43,125 bases of DNA from JAWXVE01 sp044425555 (GTDB lineage: Bacteria > Bacillota > Clostridia > Lachnospirales > Lachnospiraceae). The notes under the pieces were generated by a model. It did no database searches. It had not been told where the DNA came from and worked only from the letters and a program-made list of their open reading frames with translations. This document shows, piece by piece, positions 15,609-24,728 of this stretch (position 1 is its first letter; each line of letters starts with the position of its first letter). Where the stretch lies: assembly GCA_044425555.1 (NCBI GenBank), contig JAWXVF010000006.1:1-43125 (forward strand), read 5' to 3'. Both the position numbers and the translations under genes were made by a program.

Positions 15609-17018
15609 TTGAAAAAAGCATTATGGAGTACGTTGGTTCTATTATTATTAACAACAGGTTGCTCATCCACAACACAAAGTACAAATCAAGAAAGTACCGA
15701 AACCATTATTCTTACATTTTGGCATTATTATGCTGGTAATGTAGAACAACAATTAGATGCCATTGTCTATGGATTTAACAATGGAATTGGAAAAGAAAAG
15801 GGAATTCAAATTGAAACAATACCTTATGGCAATATTGGTTTATTAGAAGAAGAACTCATCAATACAGCTGAAAATATAATTGCTGTAGATGATATGCCTG
15901 ATTTATTTTTAACGTATGCTGATACTGCCTTAGAACTTTACAATTTTGATGTACTAAGTAATATAGATGACTATTTTACAGATACAGATAAGAACAAATT
16001 AGTTCAACCATTTCTAACATCTGGTCGTCTATATGATATACAAGGTATTATACCAACTGTAAAAAGTACCGAATTAATTCTTATGAATGATACGAGTTGG
16101 AATGCATTTGCCAATGAAACAGGTAAAACCTATGAGGATTTGTCTACTTGGGAAGGTCTTTTTGATGTTGCTGAGGCTTATTATGAGTATTCAGATGGCA
16201 ATGCCTTCTTTGGAATAGATTCCTTACAGAATTTTATTGTTATAGCAAGTCAAACTTTAGGTTGTGAAATTTTTGATTCACACAATCAAGAAGCCGTTTT
16301 AGATGAAGTGGTTTTGCAGCAAATATTTGATTTTTATGTGAGTTGTTATGCATTAGGTTATTTTACACAAGAAGGACAGTTTCGTTCAGACGATATTCGT
16401 ACAGCTAATATTGTTGCCTTTACTGGTTCCTCTGCTAGTGTTGCTTACTTCCCTGCTTGGATTGAAAAAAATGGTGTGAAATCAAACATCTCTTTAAAAG
16501 CCCTACCTTATCCTTCCTTCGAAGGAACTACACCGTATGTGTTGAGCCAAGGAGCAGGAATTGCCATGGGTAAAACTGGCGAAGATCGTGAAAAAGCTTC
16601 TGCAGAATTCATTAAATATTTCTTAGATTATAATGTAGAATTTGCAATTAATACGGCTTATATTCCTACTATACAATCCTTTTTTGATTTGTCATTAGAT
16701 GAATACGAAAAATGTTTAACAGAACATAATATAACTTCTAGTAGTGAACAAGAAGTATATCATCTTGTTATGGAACAGATTAACCAAGAATTAACGTATC
16801 AACCAGATGCTTTCATTGGCAGCTATGATGTTCGTATCCAATTAAAAGTGGCATTTCAACAAGCAGCAGAACAATTGAGAGTACAAGTAGATCTCTTAAG
16901 AGAAGAAGGAATGCAATCTTCTGAAATTGTGAAACACCTCAACTTAGATGAACAATTTCAACAAACTATGACTGTTTTACGACAATCCTTTGATGAGCAG
17001 TACATTCCATATCGATAA
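15609..17018 (+). CDS. Extracellular solute-binding lipoprotein, family 1 (orphan)
   Basis: A 469-residue ABC-type substrate-binding protein. The start is TTG at 15609, with AAGGAG eight bases upstream. The signal is MKKALWSTLVLLLLTTGC, with the lipid-modified cysteine at 18. The mature part begins with a Ser/Thr/Gln spacer, then ILTFWHYYAGNVEQQLDAI, typical of sugar-binding family 1 proteins. PDLFLTYADTALEL and the late ITSSSEQEVYHLV region also fit. No permease or ATPase gene adjoins it: the left neighbour is recA, divergent, and the right is a convergent nitroreductase. It may share a transporter encoded elsewhere or feed a sensor. The ligand is not predictable. Confidence 0.85.
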   Translation: MKKALWSTLVLLLLTTGCSSTTQSTNQESTETIILTFWHYYAGNVEQQLDAIVYGFNNGIGKEKGIQIETIPYGNIGLLEEELINTAENIIAVDDMPDLFLTYADTALELYNFDVLSNIDDYFTDTDKNKLVQPFLTSGRLYDIQGIIPTVKSTELILMNDTSWNAFANETGKTYEDLSTWEGLFDVAEAYYEYSDGNAFFGIDSLQNFIVIASQTLGCEIFDSHNQEAVLDEVVLQQIFDFYVSCYALGYFTQEGQFRSDDIRTANIVAFTGSSASVAYFPAWIEKNGVKSNISLKALPYPSFEGTTPYVLSQGAGIAMGKTGEDREKASAEFIKYFLDYNVEFAINTAYIPTIQSFFDLSLDEYEKCLTEHNITSSSEQEVYHLVMEQINQELTYQPDAFIGSYDVRIQLKVAFQQAAEQLRVQVDLLREEGMQSSEIVKHLNLDEQFQQTMTVLRQSFDEQYIPYR

Positions 17019-17023
17019 AAGAA

Positions 17024-17067
17024 ACGGTCACATGGTATTTTAAATTTCCATGTGACCGTCTCTTTTT
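17024..17067. terminator. Bidirectional terminator
   Basis: Perfect 12-bp arms ACGGTCACATGG (17024-17035) and CCATGTGACCGT (17048-17059), followed by a T-rich run. It ends the solute-binding gene on the plus strand and probably the znu-nitroreductase transcript on the minus strand. Confidence 0.85.
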
Positions 17068-17083
17068 ATATCATTCTCTTTAT

Positions 17084-17587
17084 TTATTGAATATAACGTA
17101 CTCTTGTTTCATCATAGCGATCTATAAAGTAATTGGCATTTTCTTCTTTCGGATAACCAATTGCTATCACGCTATACGGTAAGAGATGTTCTTCTAAATT
17201 ATACAACTCTCTAATATATTCCATTCGCTCTAGATCCGAAGCCGTTCCAAACCAAACAGATCCAAGACTCAATTCTGTAGCTTCTAATAAAATATTTTGT
17301 GTTGCGGCTCCTAAATCTTGTTCCCAGTATTCTGGTAAAGTCATTCGTTTCTTATTTCCAAGTACTATAATTCCAGCATTAGCACCTAGTAAGCAGCTTG
17401 CATATGGATTATAGGCTGCTAACTCTTTTAACCTTTCTTCCCCTTTTACCACAATAAATTCCCACGGTTGTTGATTAGTTGCAGATGGGGCTTGCATAGC
17501 TGCCCTCAATATCTTATCTACCTTTTCTGCTTCTACTTCTTTTTGTAAAAATGATCTTACACTTCTTCTTATAAAAATAGAATTCAT
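17084..17587 (-). CDS. Nitroreductase-family flavoprotein
   Basis: A 167-residue FMN-dependent oxidoreductase. Residues 1-15 contain IRRSVRSF, the conserved FMN-phosphate Arg-Ser/Arg segment, followed by AAMQAPSATNQQPWEFIVV, the flavin-binding loop. LGAATQNILLEATELSLGSVW and AIGYPKEE are further family signatures. The start at 17587 is preceded by AGGAG; an upstream GTG at 17608 would overlap that RBS. It begins 35 bp after the metal permease and ends at the shared terminator, so it is probably the last gene of that operon. The physiological substrate is unknown. Confidence 0.88.
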   Translation of the reverse strand: MNSIFIRRSVRSFLQKEVEAEKVDKILRAAMQAPSATNQQPWEFIVVKGEERLKELAAYNPYASCLLGANAGIIVLGNKKRMTLPEYWEQDLGAATQNILLEATELSLGSVWFGTASDLERMEYIRELYNLEEHLLPYSVIAIGYPKEENANYFIDRYDETRVRYIQ

Positions 17588-17622
17588 ATACTCTCCTCTT
17601 ATTATCACCTATCTTACGATTT

Positions 17623-18468
17623 CTAAGATTTCCTACATCTCCCTATTAAAGAAAAAATACCAAATACTATAATATCTGCTACTACAATAGTAGACCCTAC
17701 CGGTGTCCCTGCTAGAATTGATACAAACAGTCCTATAATTGCACACAATACTGATATAACAGCCGAACAAATCGTAACCAACCAAAAGCTTTTACAAACT
17801 CTCATAGCTGACATAGCAGGGAAAATAACAAGTGCTGTGATTAGCAATGATCCTACTAGACTCATAGCAAGTACGATAATAATTGCAGTAATTATTGCAA
17901 TCAATAAGTTATACACAGACACTTTAGTACCCACTGCTCTTGCAAAATTCTCATCAAATGTTACTGCAAAAATTTTATGATAAAAAAACAAAAAAAATAA
18001 GATAACACCACAAGACAATCCCATACATAACCATACATCCGATTGCGTTAAGGTGAGAATAGATGTAGAACCAAATAAGGTACTGCAAACATCTCCCGAT
18101 AAATTGGCGGATGTAGAAAATATATTAACCAATAAATAACCAATTGCCAATGCTCCTACTGACAACATAGCAATCGAAGCATCTCCTTTTATTTTAGCAT
18201 TAGCACTTGTACACAATAAACCTACAGCACATATAATGGTAATTAGTAAAATCAAGGGCATATCGTTCGTTACATTTAGTACACTAGCAATTGCCATAGC
18301 ACCAAATGCGACGTGTGACAATCCATCCCCTATATAAGATAATCTCTTTAACACCAATGTCACACCCAACAAAGAGGAACATAGGGCAATTAATACTCCT
18401 GTAATAACTGCATAAACAACAAATGGATATTGTAAATAATACTGAATCTTATCAATGATTGCTACCAT
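17623..18468 (-). CDS. znuB: Metal ABC transporter permease, ZnuB/TroC family
   Basis: A 281-residue membrane protein of the ABC-3 family with about eight to nine hydrophobic segments. The N-terminal GVLIALCSSLLGVTLVLKRL, then SYIGDGLSHVAFGAMAIA, is the hallmark of Zn/Mn/Fe permeases. The start overlaps the 3' end of znuC by 17 bp, so the two are translationally coupled. With the His-rich binding protein upstream, zinc is the likeliest substrate, but manganese cannot be excluded. Confidence 0.9.
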   Translation of the reverse strand: MVAIIDKIQYYLQYPFVVYAVITGVLIALCSSLLGVTLVLKRLSYIGDGLSHVAFGAMAIASVLNVTNDMPLILLITIICAVGLLCTSANAKIKGDASIAMLSVGALAIGYLLVNIFSTSANLSGDVCSTLFGSTSILTLTQSDVWLCMGLSCGVILFFLFFYHKIFAVTFDENFARAVGTKVSVYNLLIAIITAIIIVLAMSLVGSLLITALVIFPAMSAMRVCKSFWLVTICSAVISVLCAIIGLFVSILAGTPVGSTIVVADIIVFGIFSLIGRCRKS

Positions 18469-19177
18469 AATCTTCTTCCTCCTTCGTATTTCTCAAAAGA
18501 TTAGGTGAATCCACCTTATGATACTCCTCTACAGTTCCAAAAAAGCTTTCTTCCCCAATTTTTAAAATATGTGTTGCGTATTTCATAGTTGCTTCTAAAT
18601 CATGAGAAATCATGATAATTGTAACTTCATGAATTGTATTTAATTCCCTTACTACTTCATACATTTCTTCACTAATCTTTGGATCTAATCCTGCTACAGG
18701 TTCATCAAGAAATAACATTTTTCGAGTAGCACACAACGCTCTCGATAATAATACTCGTTGCTGTTGTCCTCCTGAAAGTTCCCTATAACACTTTTTCTTA
18801 TACGAATCAATTCCTAACTGTTTCATGATTCTATGAGCTTCTTTCTTTTCCTCTGTTGTGTAGAAAAATTTTCTACTACTTCTATTTTGAAATCCTGATA
18901 ACACCACTTCTTGCACAGAGGCAGGAAACTCTCTTTGAATTTCGCTTTGTTGTGTTAAGTATCCTATCTCATTAGTAGCAAGTCCATCTCCCCATATAAT
19001 CTCCCCTGACATCGGTTTTATTAATCCCAAAATCCCTTTCATTAGAGTAGTCTTTCCTGTTCCATTCTCCCCAATAATACAAAAATAATCTCCTTTGTTT
19101 ATAGAAAAAGACAAATTATTTACAATGACATTTTGTTCATACCCTAAGGTTACTTCTTTACACATTAATTGTGCCAT
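18452..19177 (-). CDS. znuC: Metal ABC transporter ATP-binding protein
   Basis: A 241-residue ATPase powering metal import. Walker A is GENGTGKTT at 36-44, the signature LSGGQ is at 134-138, and Walker B MLFLDEP is at 154-160, followed by the D-loop AGLDP and the switch histidine in MISHDLEA. Length and the QREFPASVQEVVLSG patch match the ZnuC/MtsA group. It lies 58 bp after znuA and overlaps the permease gene. Confidence 0.93.
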   Translation of the reverse strand: MAQLMCKEVTLGYEQNVIVNNLSFSINKGDYFCIIGENGTGKTTLMKGILGLIKPMSGEIIWGDGLATNEIGYLTQQSEIQREFPASVQEVVLSGFQNRSSRKFFYTTEEKKEAHRIMKQLGIDSYKKKCYRELSGGQQQRVLLSRALCATRKMLFLDEPVAGLDPKISEEMYEVVRELNTIHEVTIIMISHDLEATMKYATHILKIGEESFFGTVEEYHKVDSPNLLRNTKEEEDYGSNH

Positions 19178-19235
19178 TTACTCTCCATTCTCATTACTTA
19201 AACTAATACATTTCCTACTTAACTTCTTTAGAAGA

Positions 19236-20291
19236 TTATAACACTGCTTTCAATACTTCTAAATTAGATTCCATAATAGATAAATACGTTGCTCCTTCTT
19301 CTACTTCTTTTGCAGTAATAGATTGCATGGAATCCAAGGTGTAAACTGCTAGTTCCTTACTTATGGTATTTGCCATTACTGTTTGAGCAATTTTTTGATC
19401 TGATCCATCAATTGTCATAACAGAGGACAACTCTAATTCATCTACTTTCTCAGCTAAAAACGCAATAGTCTCAAAACTAGCTTCCGTTTCTGCTGAACAT
19501 CCACTAAAAGCTGCATAATAGTCTAAATTATAATCATCTACTAAGTAACGAAACGGAAAGCGATCACCGAATAAAAGAGTGGTACATTCTGCCTCTTCTA
19601 CCACTTTTTCATAAGCCTCATCTAATGTTCTTAACTTTTCTACGTAAGTATTTCCATTATCAGTGTATACACTTGTACCACTTTCATCTAACTCAATCAA
19701 CGCTTCTGTAATGGTATTACAGACTACTTCTGCATTCCTAAGAGAAAGCCACACATGTTCGTCTTCATGTTCATGGTCATGGCTATGGAAAACTCCTACA
19801 ATGGTACTCCAAAATCCATGGTCGTGATCGTGATCATGGTCGCTTTCCTCCATTCCTTCTACCACCTCTTCCATTTTCACAGAATCGCCTAATATTTCCA
19901 CTAAGTTAATAACCTTCCTATTCTTATTTGTAGTATTCTTTAAAGCATCATCCGCCCAGCTATCCGAAGTACCTCCTACATGAATAAAAAGATCACATTC
20001 TGCAATAGCAATCATATCATCTGTAGTAGGTTCAAAACTATGTAAGTCCACTCCATTATTAATTAACATGGTAATCTCAGCTTCTACTCCATGTTCTCCC
20101 ATAATTGTACTTGTCCAATCGTAAATCGGAAAAATAGTCGTTACAATTCTTAGAACTCCATCATCTTCTCCTATAGTACTCGTCGTAACACTATTGCCAC
20201 AACCTGTTATCAATACTAAGAAGATACATATGATACTAATCATTCTTTTTATTCTCATTGGTACTCTTTTATTTTCTTGTCTACTTCTCAT
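19236..20291 (-). CDS. znuA: Zinc-type metal-binding lipoprotein, ZnuA family
   Basis: A 351-residue cluster A-I solute-binding lipoprotein. The signal contains MISIICIFLVLITGC with lipid-modified Cys31; the first ATG is kept because AAGGGGAAAGAA precedes it and the internal Met12 lacks an RBS. TTIFPIYDWTSTIMGE and the metal ligands in DLHSFEPTTDD, DEHVWLS and the C-terminal TIDGSDQK region fit ZnuA. A His/Asp/Glu-rich loop (DHDHDHDHG, then HSHDHEHEDEH) is typical of zinc-specific members. It is first gene of the operon, with a consensus promoter and an inverted repeat at the start site. Confidence 0.92.
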   Translation of the reverse strand: MRSRQENKRVPMRIKRMISIICIFLVLITGCGNSVTTSTIGEDDGVLRIVTTIFPIYDWTSTIMGEHGVEAEITMLINNGVDLHSFEPTTDDMIAIAECDLFIHVGGTSDSWADDALKNTTNKNRKVINLVEILGDSVKMEEVVEGMEESDHDHDHDHGFWSTIVGVFHSHDHEHEDEHVWLSLRNAEVVCNTITEALIELDESGTSVYTDNGNTYVEKLRTLDEAYEKVVEEAECTTLLFGDRFPFRYLVDDYNLDYYAAFSGCSAETEASFETIAFLAEKVDELELSSVMTIDGSDQKIAQTVMANTISKELAVYTLDSMQSITAKEVEEGATYLSIMESNLEVLKAVL

Positions 20292-20320
20292 TTCTTTCCC
20301 CTTCCATATCCCATTACTTT

Positions 20321-20339
20321 TCCTAGTTCTTCACTAGGA
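20321..20339. promoter_or_regulatory. Inverted repeat at znu transcription start, candidate metal-responsive operator
   Basis: TCCTAGT, five bases, ACTAGGA, with perfect 7-bp arms. It begins 4 bp downstream of the -10 element, so a bound repressor would block transcription. A Zur-like or MntR-like regulator is inferred. The sequence is not the Bacillus Zur consensus. Confidence 0.45.
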
Positions 20340-20342
20340 TTC

Positions 20343-20371
20343 ATTCTACTATGCTTAGCACTATTTGTCAA
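20343..20371 (-). promoter_or_regulatory. Promoter of znuACB-nitroreductase
   Basis: Minus strand TTGACA (20366-20371), 17 bp, TAGAAT (20343-20348). Near consensus, consistent with a gene set controlled by repression. Confidence 0.7.
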
Positions 20372-20390
20372 CTAGCTCTGACTTCACTTA

Positions 20391-23345
20391 CTATGTGCTA
20401 CTTTCATCCTGCTCTCTTACTTCATCTAGTTCTTTCTGTAACGTTCCATCTTGTAATAATTTAATAAAAACCTCCACCATTTCTGGATCAAATTGTGTCC
20501 CTGAACATCTTTGTAATTCTTCTATTACATATTCAAACTCTAATTTTTTTCGATATACCCGTGAAGAATACATAGCATCAAATGCATCAGCAATACAAAT
20601 CATTCTAGCAATTTGTGGTATTTCTTCCCCTTTTAGACCACTTCCATAACCCTCTCCATCGTATCTCTCATGGTGATATTTTGCACCTACTAGTAAATCT
20701 GGCCAAATATCTATTTTTTCCAATAACTGTGCCCCTTTTTCTGCATGGGTTTTCATAATGGCAAATTCTTCTTCTGTTAATCTCCCTGGTTTATTAAGTA
20801 CATCATCTGGAATAGCAATTTTGCCCACATCATGAAGTAATGCAATACCATACGCAGACTCTACTTCACTTGGAGAAAATTGTAATGCTTTGGCCAACGC
20901 CTTCGTATACTTAGCAACTCTTTGAGAATGTCCATTGGTATATTGATCTTTAAAGTCAACCACTTGTGCCAACAATTCCACCACATTATCAAACATCTGT
21001 TGCACTTTTTGTTGTTCTTCTTTTGTTTTCTTAGTCTTTCTCTTAATAATATAATTTGAGAGTAAAAATAAAAATACTACCAGCAGATAGAAAAATAAAG
21101 TATGAACCACTGGATTTTCCATAAAATAATACTCTTTTGTTAGCACAAATGTTCCCGTATTAATTAACTCTCCTGAACGGTTGTCACGTAACTCTACAAA
21201 AAATTCATAAGTTCCACCTGGTAAATTCGTATAACTAATAGCTGGTAAATCTTGATACGCATATTCTAAAGGTGCTTCATCATAATCTAGCATTTGATAA
21301 GAAACAATATAATCTTGTAAAGAATACGTTGGAATAAAAAGTTCTATTTCCAAATAATTAGCAGTATAGGGTAAGTAATACTTACCACTATCTTCTGCAT
21401 AGATTAGAGTATCTCCTACCTGAATACTTGGTATCGTAATAATAGGTTGGTAGTCCTTGGTATTATTAAAATTTTTCAAATCATACGACGTTAAATTTTG
21501 GTAACCACAAAGGTACAAAATCCCATCATCTACTCTTGAAAATGAATTTGCCACAGGAAAAGAAAACAAACCATCCAAATGATTCTTATAAATATAAGAA
21601 AATTCTTTTTCATCTGCTAACATCACTTCATGCGATGCAAAATAAACTCCATTACTACTTAACACAATCATAGTATCTTCATAGAATAATAAGTCAAAAT
21701 TATTACTATTTGGAAAATTTTCAATTAACTGTAATCTACCTTCGTCCATATTATAATAGTAGATAGAATTACCTGTAACGAGCCATGTTCCTTCTAAAAA
21801 AGGATCGTTTTCCGTTCTAAGAATAATATCTGACAATAAGCCCTTACTTCGATTAATGTGATCTATTATTTCTCCATCTTGAACCACATAAGCACCTGCT
21901 CCATCTGTTCCTATAAAGACACGTCCTGCTTGATCTTCTGAAATACTTAAAATTTCAAGATTCAAAATTCCATCATCCCTACCATAATGATCTACAACTA
22001 CATCATGCTCTAGCACATAGACCCCATTACCTGTTGCAACCCATATTCTACCATCTGATGCCGTCATAGTAGAGCGAACTCTTGGATAATCTAATCCTTC
22101 TTCCTCTCCTATAGTTACGATTTCTCCCGTCCTAGGTGTATACTTAATTAATACATCATCTCCATAACTTGAAAACCATAGATTGCCTAATGCATCTAGC
22201 TCTACACAGCGAAAATACTCTCCCTTATATCGCTGTGTTAATTCATTTTCTATTTCCCTATGGGTTACTTCATCTAATATCGTAATTCCTTCTACCGATA
22301 CCATATAGATATACCCATCATATACTGCAACACCATTCACTTGCAAGGTGTTCTCTAGTGTAATACTTGCATTCTTAAATGGACTATCTGAAAGCTTTAA
22401 TACACCTTCTTTCGTAGATGCTAGCCAAAAATTTCCTTCCATATCCTCTTCTATATCTACAATAGTATTGTCTAGTTCTAGATAATCCAAAGAAACTAAT
22501 TGACCATTTTGTAAAAAACCTGCACCAGAATCACTACCTATCCATATACGACTTTTACTATCTACAAATAATTTATTTATATATTTTAATCCATCTGTAG
22601 AAATCTCTCTAAACGAAAATCCATCTCCACTAGGTCTCATTTCTAATAGGTAATCGCCAGTAGTTCCTAAGAGAAAATACCTTTCTTCCTCTTCCTCCAT
22701 AGCAATAGCAGATAACGCCACATCGTATTCCCATTGGTCAATCGGTAGATATGCTACTACTTCTGTTCCCTCTAAGAAGAAAAGATCACCTACCTTGGTA
22801 ATTGCTAATGTTTGATTATCTCCATAACTAATCAATCTAGTAACAAAAGCATACTCTAATTCTGGTTCTTCTAAAATTTCAATAGAAAAATCCGAATGAA
22901 CTGCATACATCCCTAAAGACGTACCCACTAAAATAATTCCTTCACTAGTTTCTGTTAAAGAACGAACAGAATATGAAGGGGCATCATCTCCAATATCTAA
23001 AAAATGAAACATATGATCTTCATATACTGCAACGCCATTATTATTCGTTCCGACCCATAATCTTCCTTGTGCATCCTCTAGCATACATAAAATACTAGTA
23101 AGCATTTGGTTATCACTATAATCAGTAAATTCTCTCCCATCATAACGTATTAGTGTATTATAACTTCCTATCCATATATGACCATCACTCGTTTGTATGA
23201 TATCATTTGCTTCTGATGCTGGTAATCCATTATACGCATTAAATAATTCTCCATGATAATTAAAGCTCTCATCAAACTCTGCATAACTAGAAAATCCAAA
23301 AAACATAATGAAATAAAATAAAATCCATAATTTAACGAACTTCAT
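20391..23345 (-). CDS. Propeller sensor fused to an HD-GYP-type phosphodiesterase domain
   Basis: A 984-residue protein. The start at 23345 (MKFVKLWILFYFIMFF) follows GGGAG; an ATG 39 bp upstream has no RBS. The order is signal sequence, then about 650 residues of two-component-regulator-type propeller repeats (DGHIWIGSYNTLIRYDG, GRLWVGTNNNGVAVY, GRIWVATGNGVYVLE). A Y_Y_Y-like domain follows (YIVSYQMLDYDEAPLEYAYQ, then LPGGTYEFFVEL), then one membrane helix at about 745-770 (HTLFFYLLVVFLFLL) and a cytoplasmic HD domain with NGHSQRVAKYTKAL and LLHDVGKIAIPD. HD-GYP domains hydrolyse c-di-GMP. Here the signature reads HHERYDGEGYGSGLKGEEIP, Gly replacing the usual Pro of GYP. No kinase domain is present. 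Confidence 0.88.
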   Translation of the reverse strand: MKFVKLWILFYFIMFFGFSSYAEFDESFNYHGELFNAYNGLPASEANDIIQTSDGHIWIGSYNTLIRYDGREFTDYSDNQMLTSILCMLEDAQGRLWVGTNNNGVAVYEDHMFHFLDIGDDAPSYSVRSLTETSEGIILVGTSLGMYAVHSDFSIEILEEPELEYAFVTRLISYGDNQTLAITKVGDLFFLEGTEVVAYLPIDQWEYDVALSAIAMEEEEERYFLLGTTGDYLLEMRPSGDGFSFREISTDGLKYINKLFVDSKSRIWIGSDSGAGFLQNGQLVSLDYLELDNTIVDIEEDMEGNFWLASTKEGVLKLSDSPFKNASITLENTLQVNGVAVYDGYIYMVSVEGITILDEVTHREIENELTQRYKGEYFRCVELDALGNLWFSSYGDDVLIKYTPRTGEIVTIGEEEGLDYPRVRSTMTASDGRIWVATGNGVYVLEHDVVVDHYGRDDGILNLEILSISEDQAGRVFIGTDGAGAYVVQDGEIIDHINRSKGLLSDIILRTENDPFLEGTWLVTGNSIYYYNMDEGRLQLIENFPNSNNFDLLFYEDTMIVLSSNGVYFASHEVMLADEKEFSYIYKNHLDGLFSFPVANSFSRVDDGILYLCGYQNLTSYDLKNFNNTKDYQPIITIPSIQVGDTLIYAEDSGKYYLPYTANYLEIELFIPTYSLQDYIVSYQMLDYDEAPLEYAYQDLPAISYTNLPGGTYEFFVELRDNRSGELINTGTFVLTKEYYFMENPVVHTLFFYLLVVFLFLLSNYIIKRKTKKTKEEQQKVQQMFDNVVELLAQVVDFKDQYTNGHSQRVAKYTKALAKALQFSPSEVESAYGIALLHDVGKIAIPDDVLNKPGRLTEEEFAIMKTHAEKGAQLLEKIDIWPDLLVGAKYHHERYDGEGYGSGLKGEEIPQIARMICIADAFDAMYSSRVYRKKLEFEYVIEELQRCSGTQFDPEMVEVFIKLLQDGTLQKELDEVREQDESST

Positions 23346-23490
23346 AAAGTGCTCCCATCCTATTGTATTATTCGCATTCTTCACTATCTAGTATTATCAC
23401 ACATTTACAGTAATTTGCAAACTATTTTCACAAATATTTTTACTATTTTTATTTAATTTTTTCTAATTCTACTTTTTGTCTTATACAACT

Positions 23491-23516
23491 AAAAAAGGGA
23501 TGATTTCTCACCCCCT
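23491..23516 (-). terminator. Intrinsic terminator after rplA
   Basis: Minus strand GGGGGTG, loop, CATCCC with a G-U pair, followed by six U. It lies about 20 bp past the rplA stop. Confidence 0.7.
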
Positions 23517-23536
23517 TCTATTTTCATTTCATTACA

Positions 23537-24226
23537 TTAAAATTTTGCTGTATTTACTCTAACACCAGGTCCCATAGTTGAAGCAAGTGTGATACTCTTT
23601 AAGTATTGTCCCTTTAATGAAGAAGGTTTTGCTTTTACAATTGCTTCCATAATTGCATTAAAGTTTTCTTCTAACTTAGCTGCATCAAAAGATACTTTAC
23701 CAACTGGCACATGAATGATATTTGTTTTATCAAGACGATATTCAATCTTACCTGCCTTAATATCATTAATTGCTTTCGTAACATCCATAGTTACTGTACC
23801 TGCCTTTGGATTTGGCATCAACCCTTTTGGTCCTAATACCTTTCCTAAACGACCAACTACACCCATCATATCTGGGGTCGCAACTACAACATCAAAGTCT
23901 AACCAATTATCATTTTGAATCTTAGGAATTAATTCATCTCCACCAACATGATCTGCTCCTGCTGCTTCCGCTTCTGCAACTTTATCACCTTTTGCAAATA
24001 CTAAAACACGAACACTTTTTCCTGTTCCATTAGGAAGAACAACTGCACCACGAATCTGTTGTTCCGCGTGTCTTCCATCACAACCTGTTCTAATATGAAG
24101 TTCTACTGTTTCATCAAACTTAGCTGCTGCTGTTTCTTTGACTAATTTAACTGCATCTACCGCATCATAAGATACTGTACGATCCACTTTTTTTGCACTT
24201 TCATTATATTTCTTACCATGTTTCAT
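23537..24226 (-). CDS. rplA: 50S ribosomal protein L1
   Basis: A 229-residue 23S rRNA-binding protein of the L1 stalk, also a translational repressor of its own operon. It opens with HGKKYNESAKKVDR and carries the family patches DETVELHIRTG and VGRLGKVLGPKGLMPNPKAG, plus the C-terminal GQYLKSITLASTMGPGV. Length is normal. AGGAGG precedes the ATG. It follows rplK by 54 bp and is the last gene of the set, ended by a terminator at 23491-23516. The usual rplJ-rplL-rpoB continuation is absent. Confidence 0.98.
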   Translation of the reverse strand: MKHGKKYNESAKKVDRTVSYDAVDAVKLVKETAAAKFDETVELHIRTGCDGRHAEQQIRGAVVLPNGTGKSVRVLVFAKGDKVAEAEAAGADHVGGDELIPKIQNDNWLDFDVVVATPDMMGVVGRLGKVLGPKGLMPNPKAGTVTMDVTKAINDIKAGKIEYRLDKTNIIHVPVGKVSFDAAKLEENFNAIMEAIVKAKPSSLKGQYLKSITLASTMGPGVRVNTAKF

Positions 24227-24280
24227 TTCATTACCTCCTAGTGGTCATCGATGTCTTGCATCTCCCACATCTCCATTTTT

Positions 24281-24706
24281 TTAATCTTCTACTGTAATTC
24301 CCATACTTCTAGCGGTACCTGCAATCATACTCATTGCAGCTTCTAAACTAGCAGCATTTAAATCTGGCATTTTTAATTCAGCAATTTCTTGAATTTTTGC
24401 TTTTGTAATACTTGCCACTTTCGTCTTGTTTGGTACTGCCGAACCTGATTTAATGTTACATGCTTTTTTTAGAAGTACAGCAGCGGGAGGAGTCTTTGTA
24501 ACAAAACTAAAACTTCTGTCTGCGTATACTGTAATCACAACAGGAATTAATAAATCACCTTTATCTGCTGTTCTTGCGTTAAATTGTTTTGTAAATTCAA
24601 CAATGTTTACACCATGTTGACCTAATGCTGGTCCAACTGGTGGTGCTGGTGTTGCTTTCCCAGCTGGAATTTGTAACTTGATATATCCTTCTACTTTCTT
24701 TGCCAT
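24281..24706 (-). CDS. rplK: 50S ribosomal protein L11
   Basis: A 141-residue protein of the GTPase-associated centre. The start is ATG 24706 with AGGAGG eight bases away; a GTG at 24715 overlaps that RBS and is rejected. Sequence patches are KLQIPAGKATPAPPVGPALG, QHGVNIVEFTKQFN and GTARSMGITVE. It is preceded by a leader hairpin resembling an L1 target. Confidence 0.98.
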   Translation of the reverse strand: MAKKVEGYIKLQIPAGKATPAPPVGPALGQHGVNIVEFTKQFNARTADKGDLLIPVVITVYADRSFSFVTKTPPAAVLLKKACNIKSGSAVPNKTKVASITKAKIQEIAELKMPDLNAASLEAAMSMIAGTARSMGITVED

Positions 24707-24728
24707 GTTCGGCACCTCCTAATAAATT

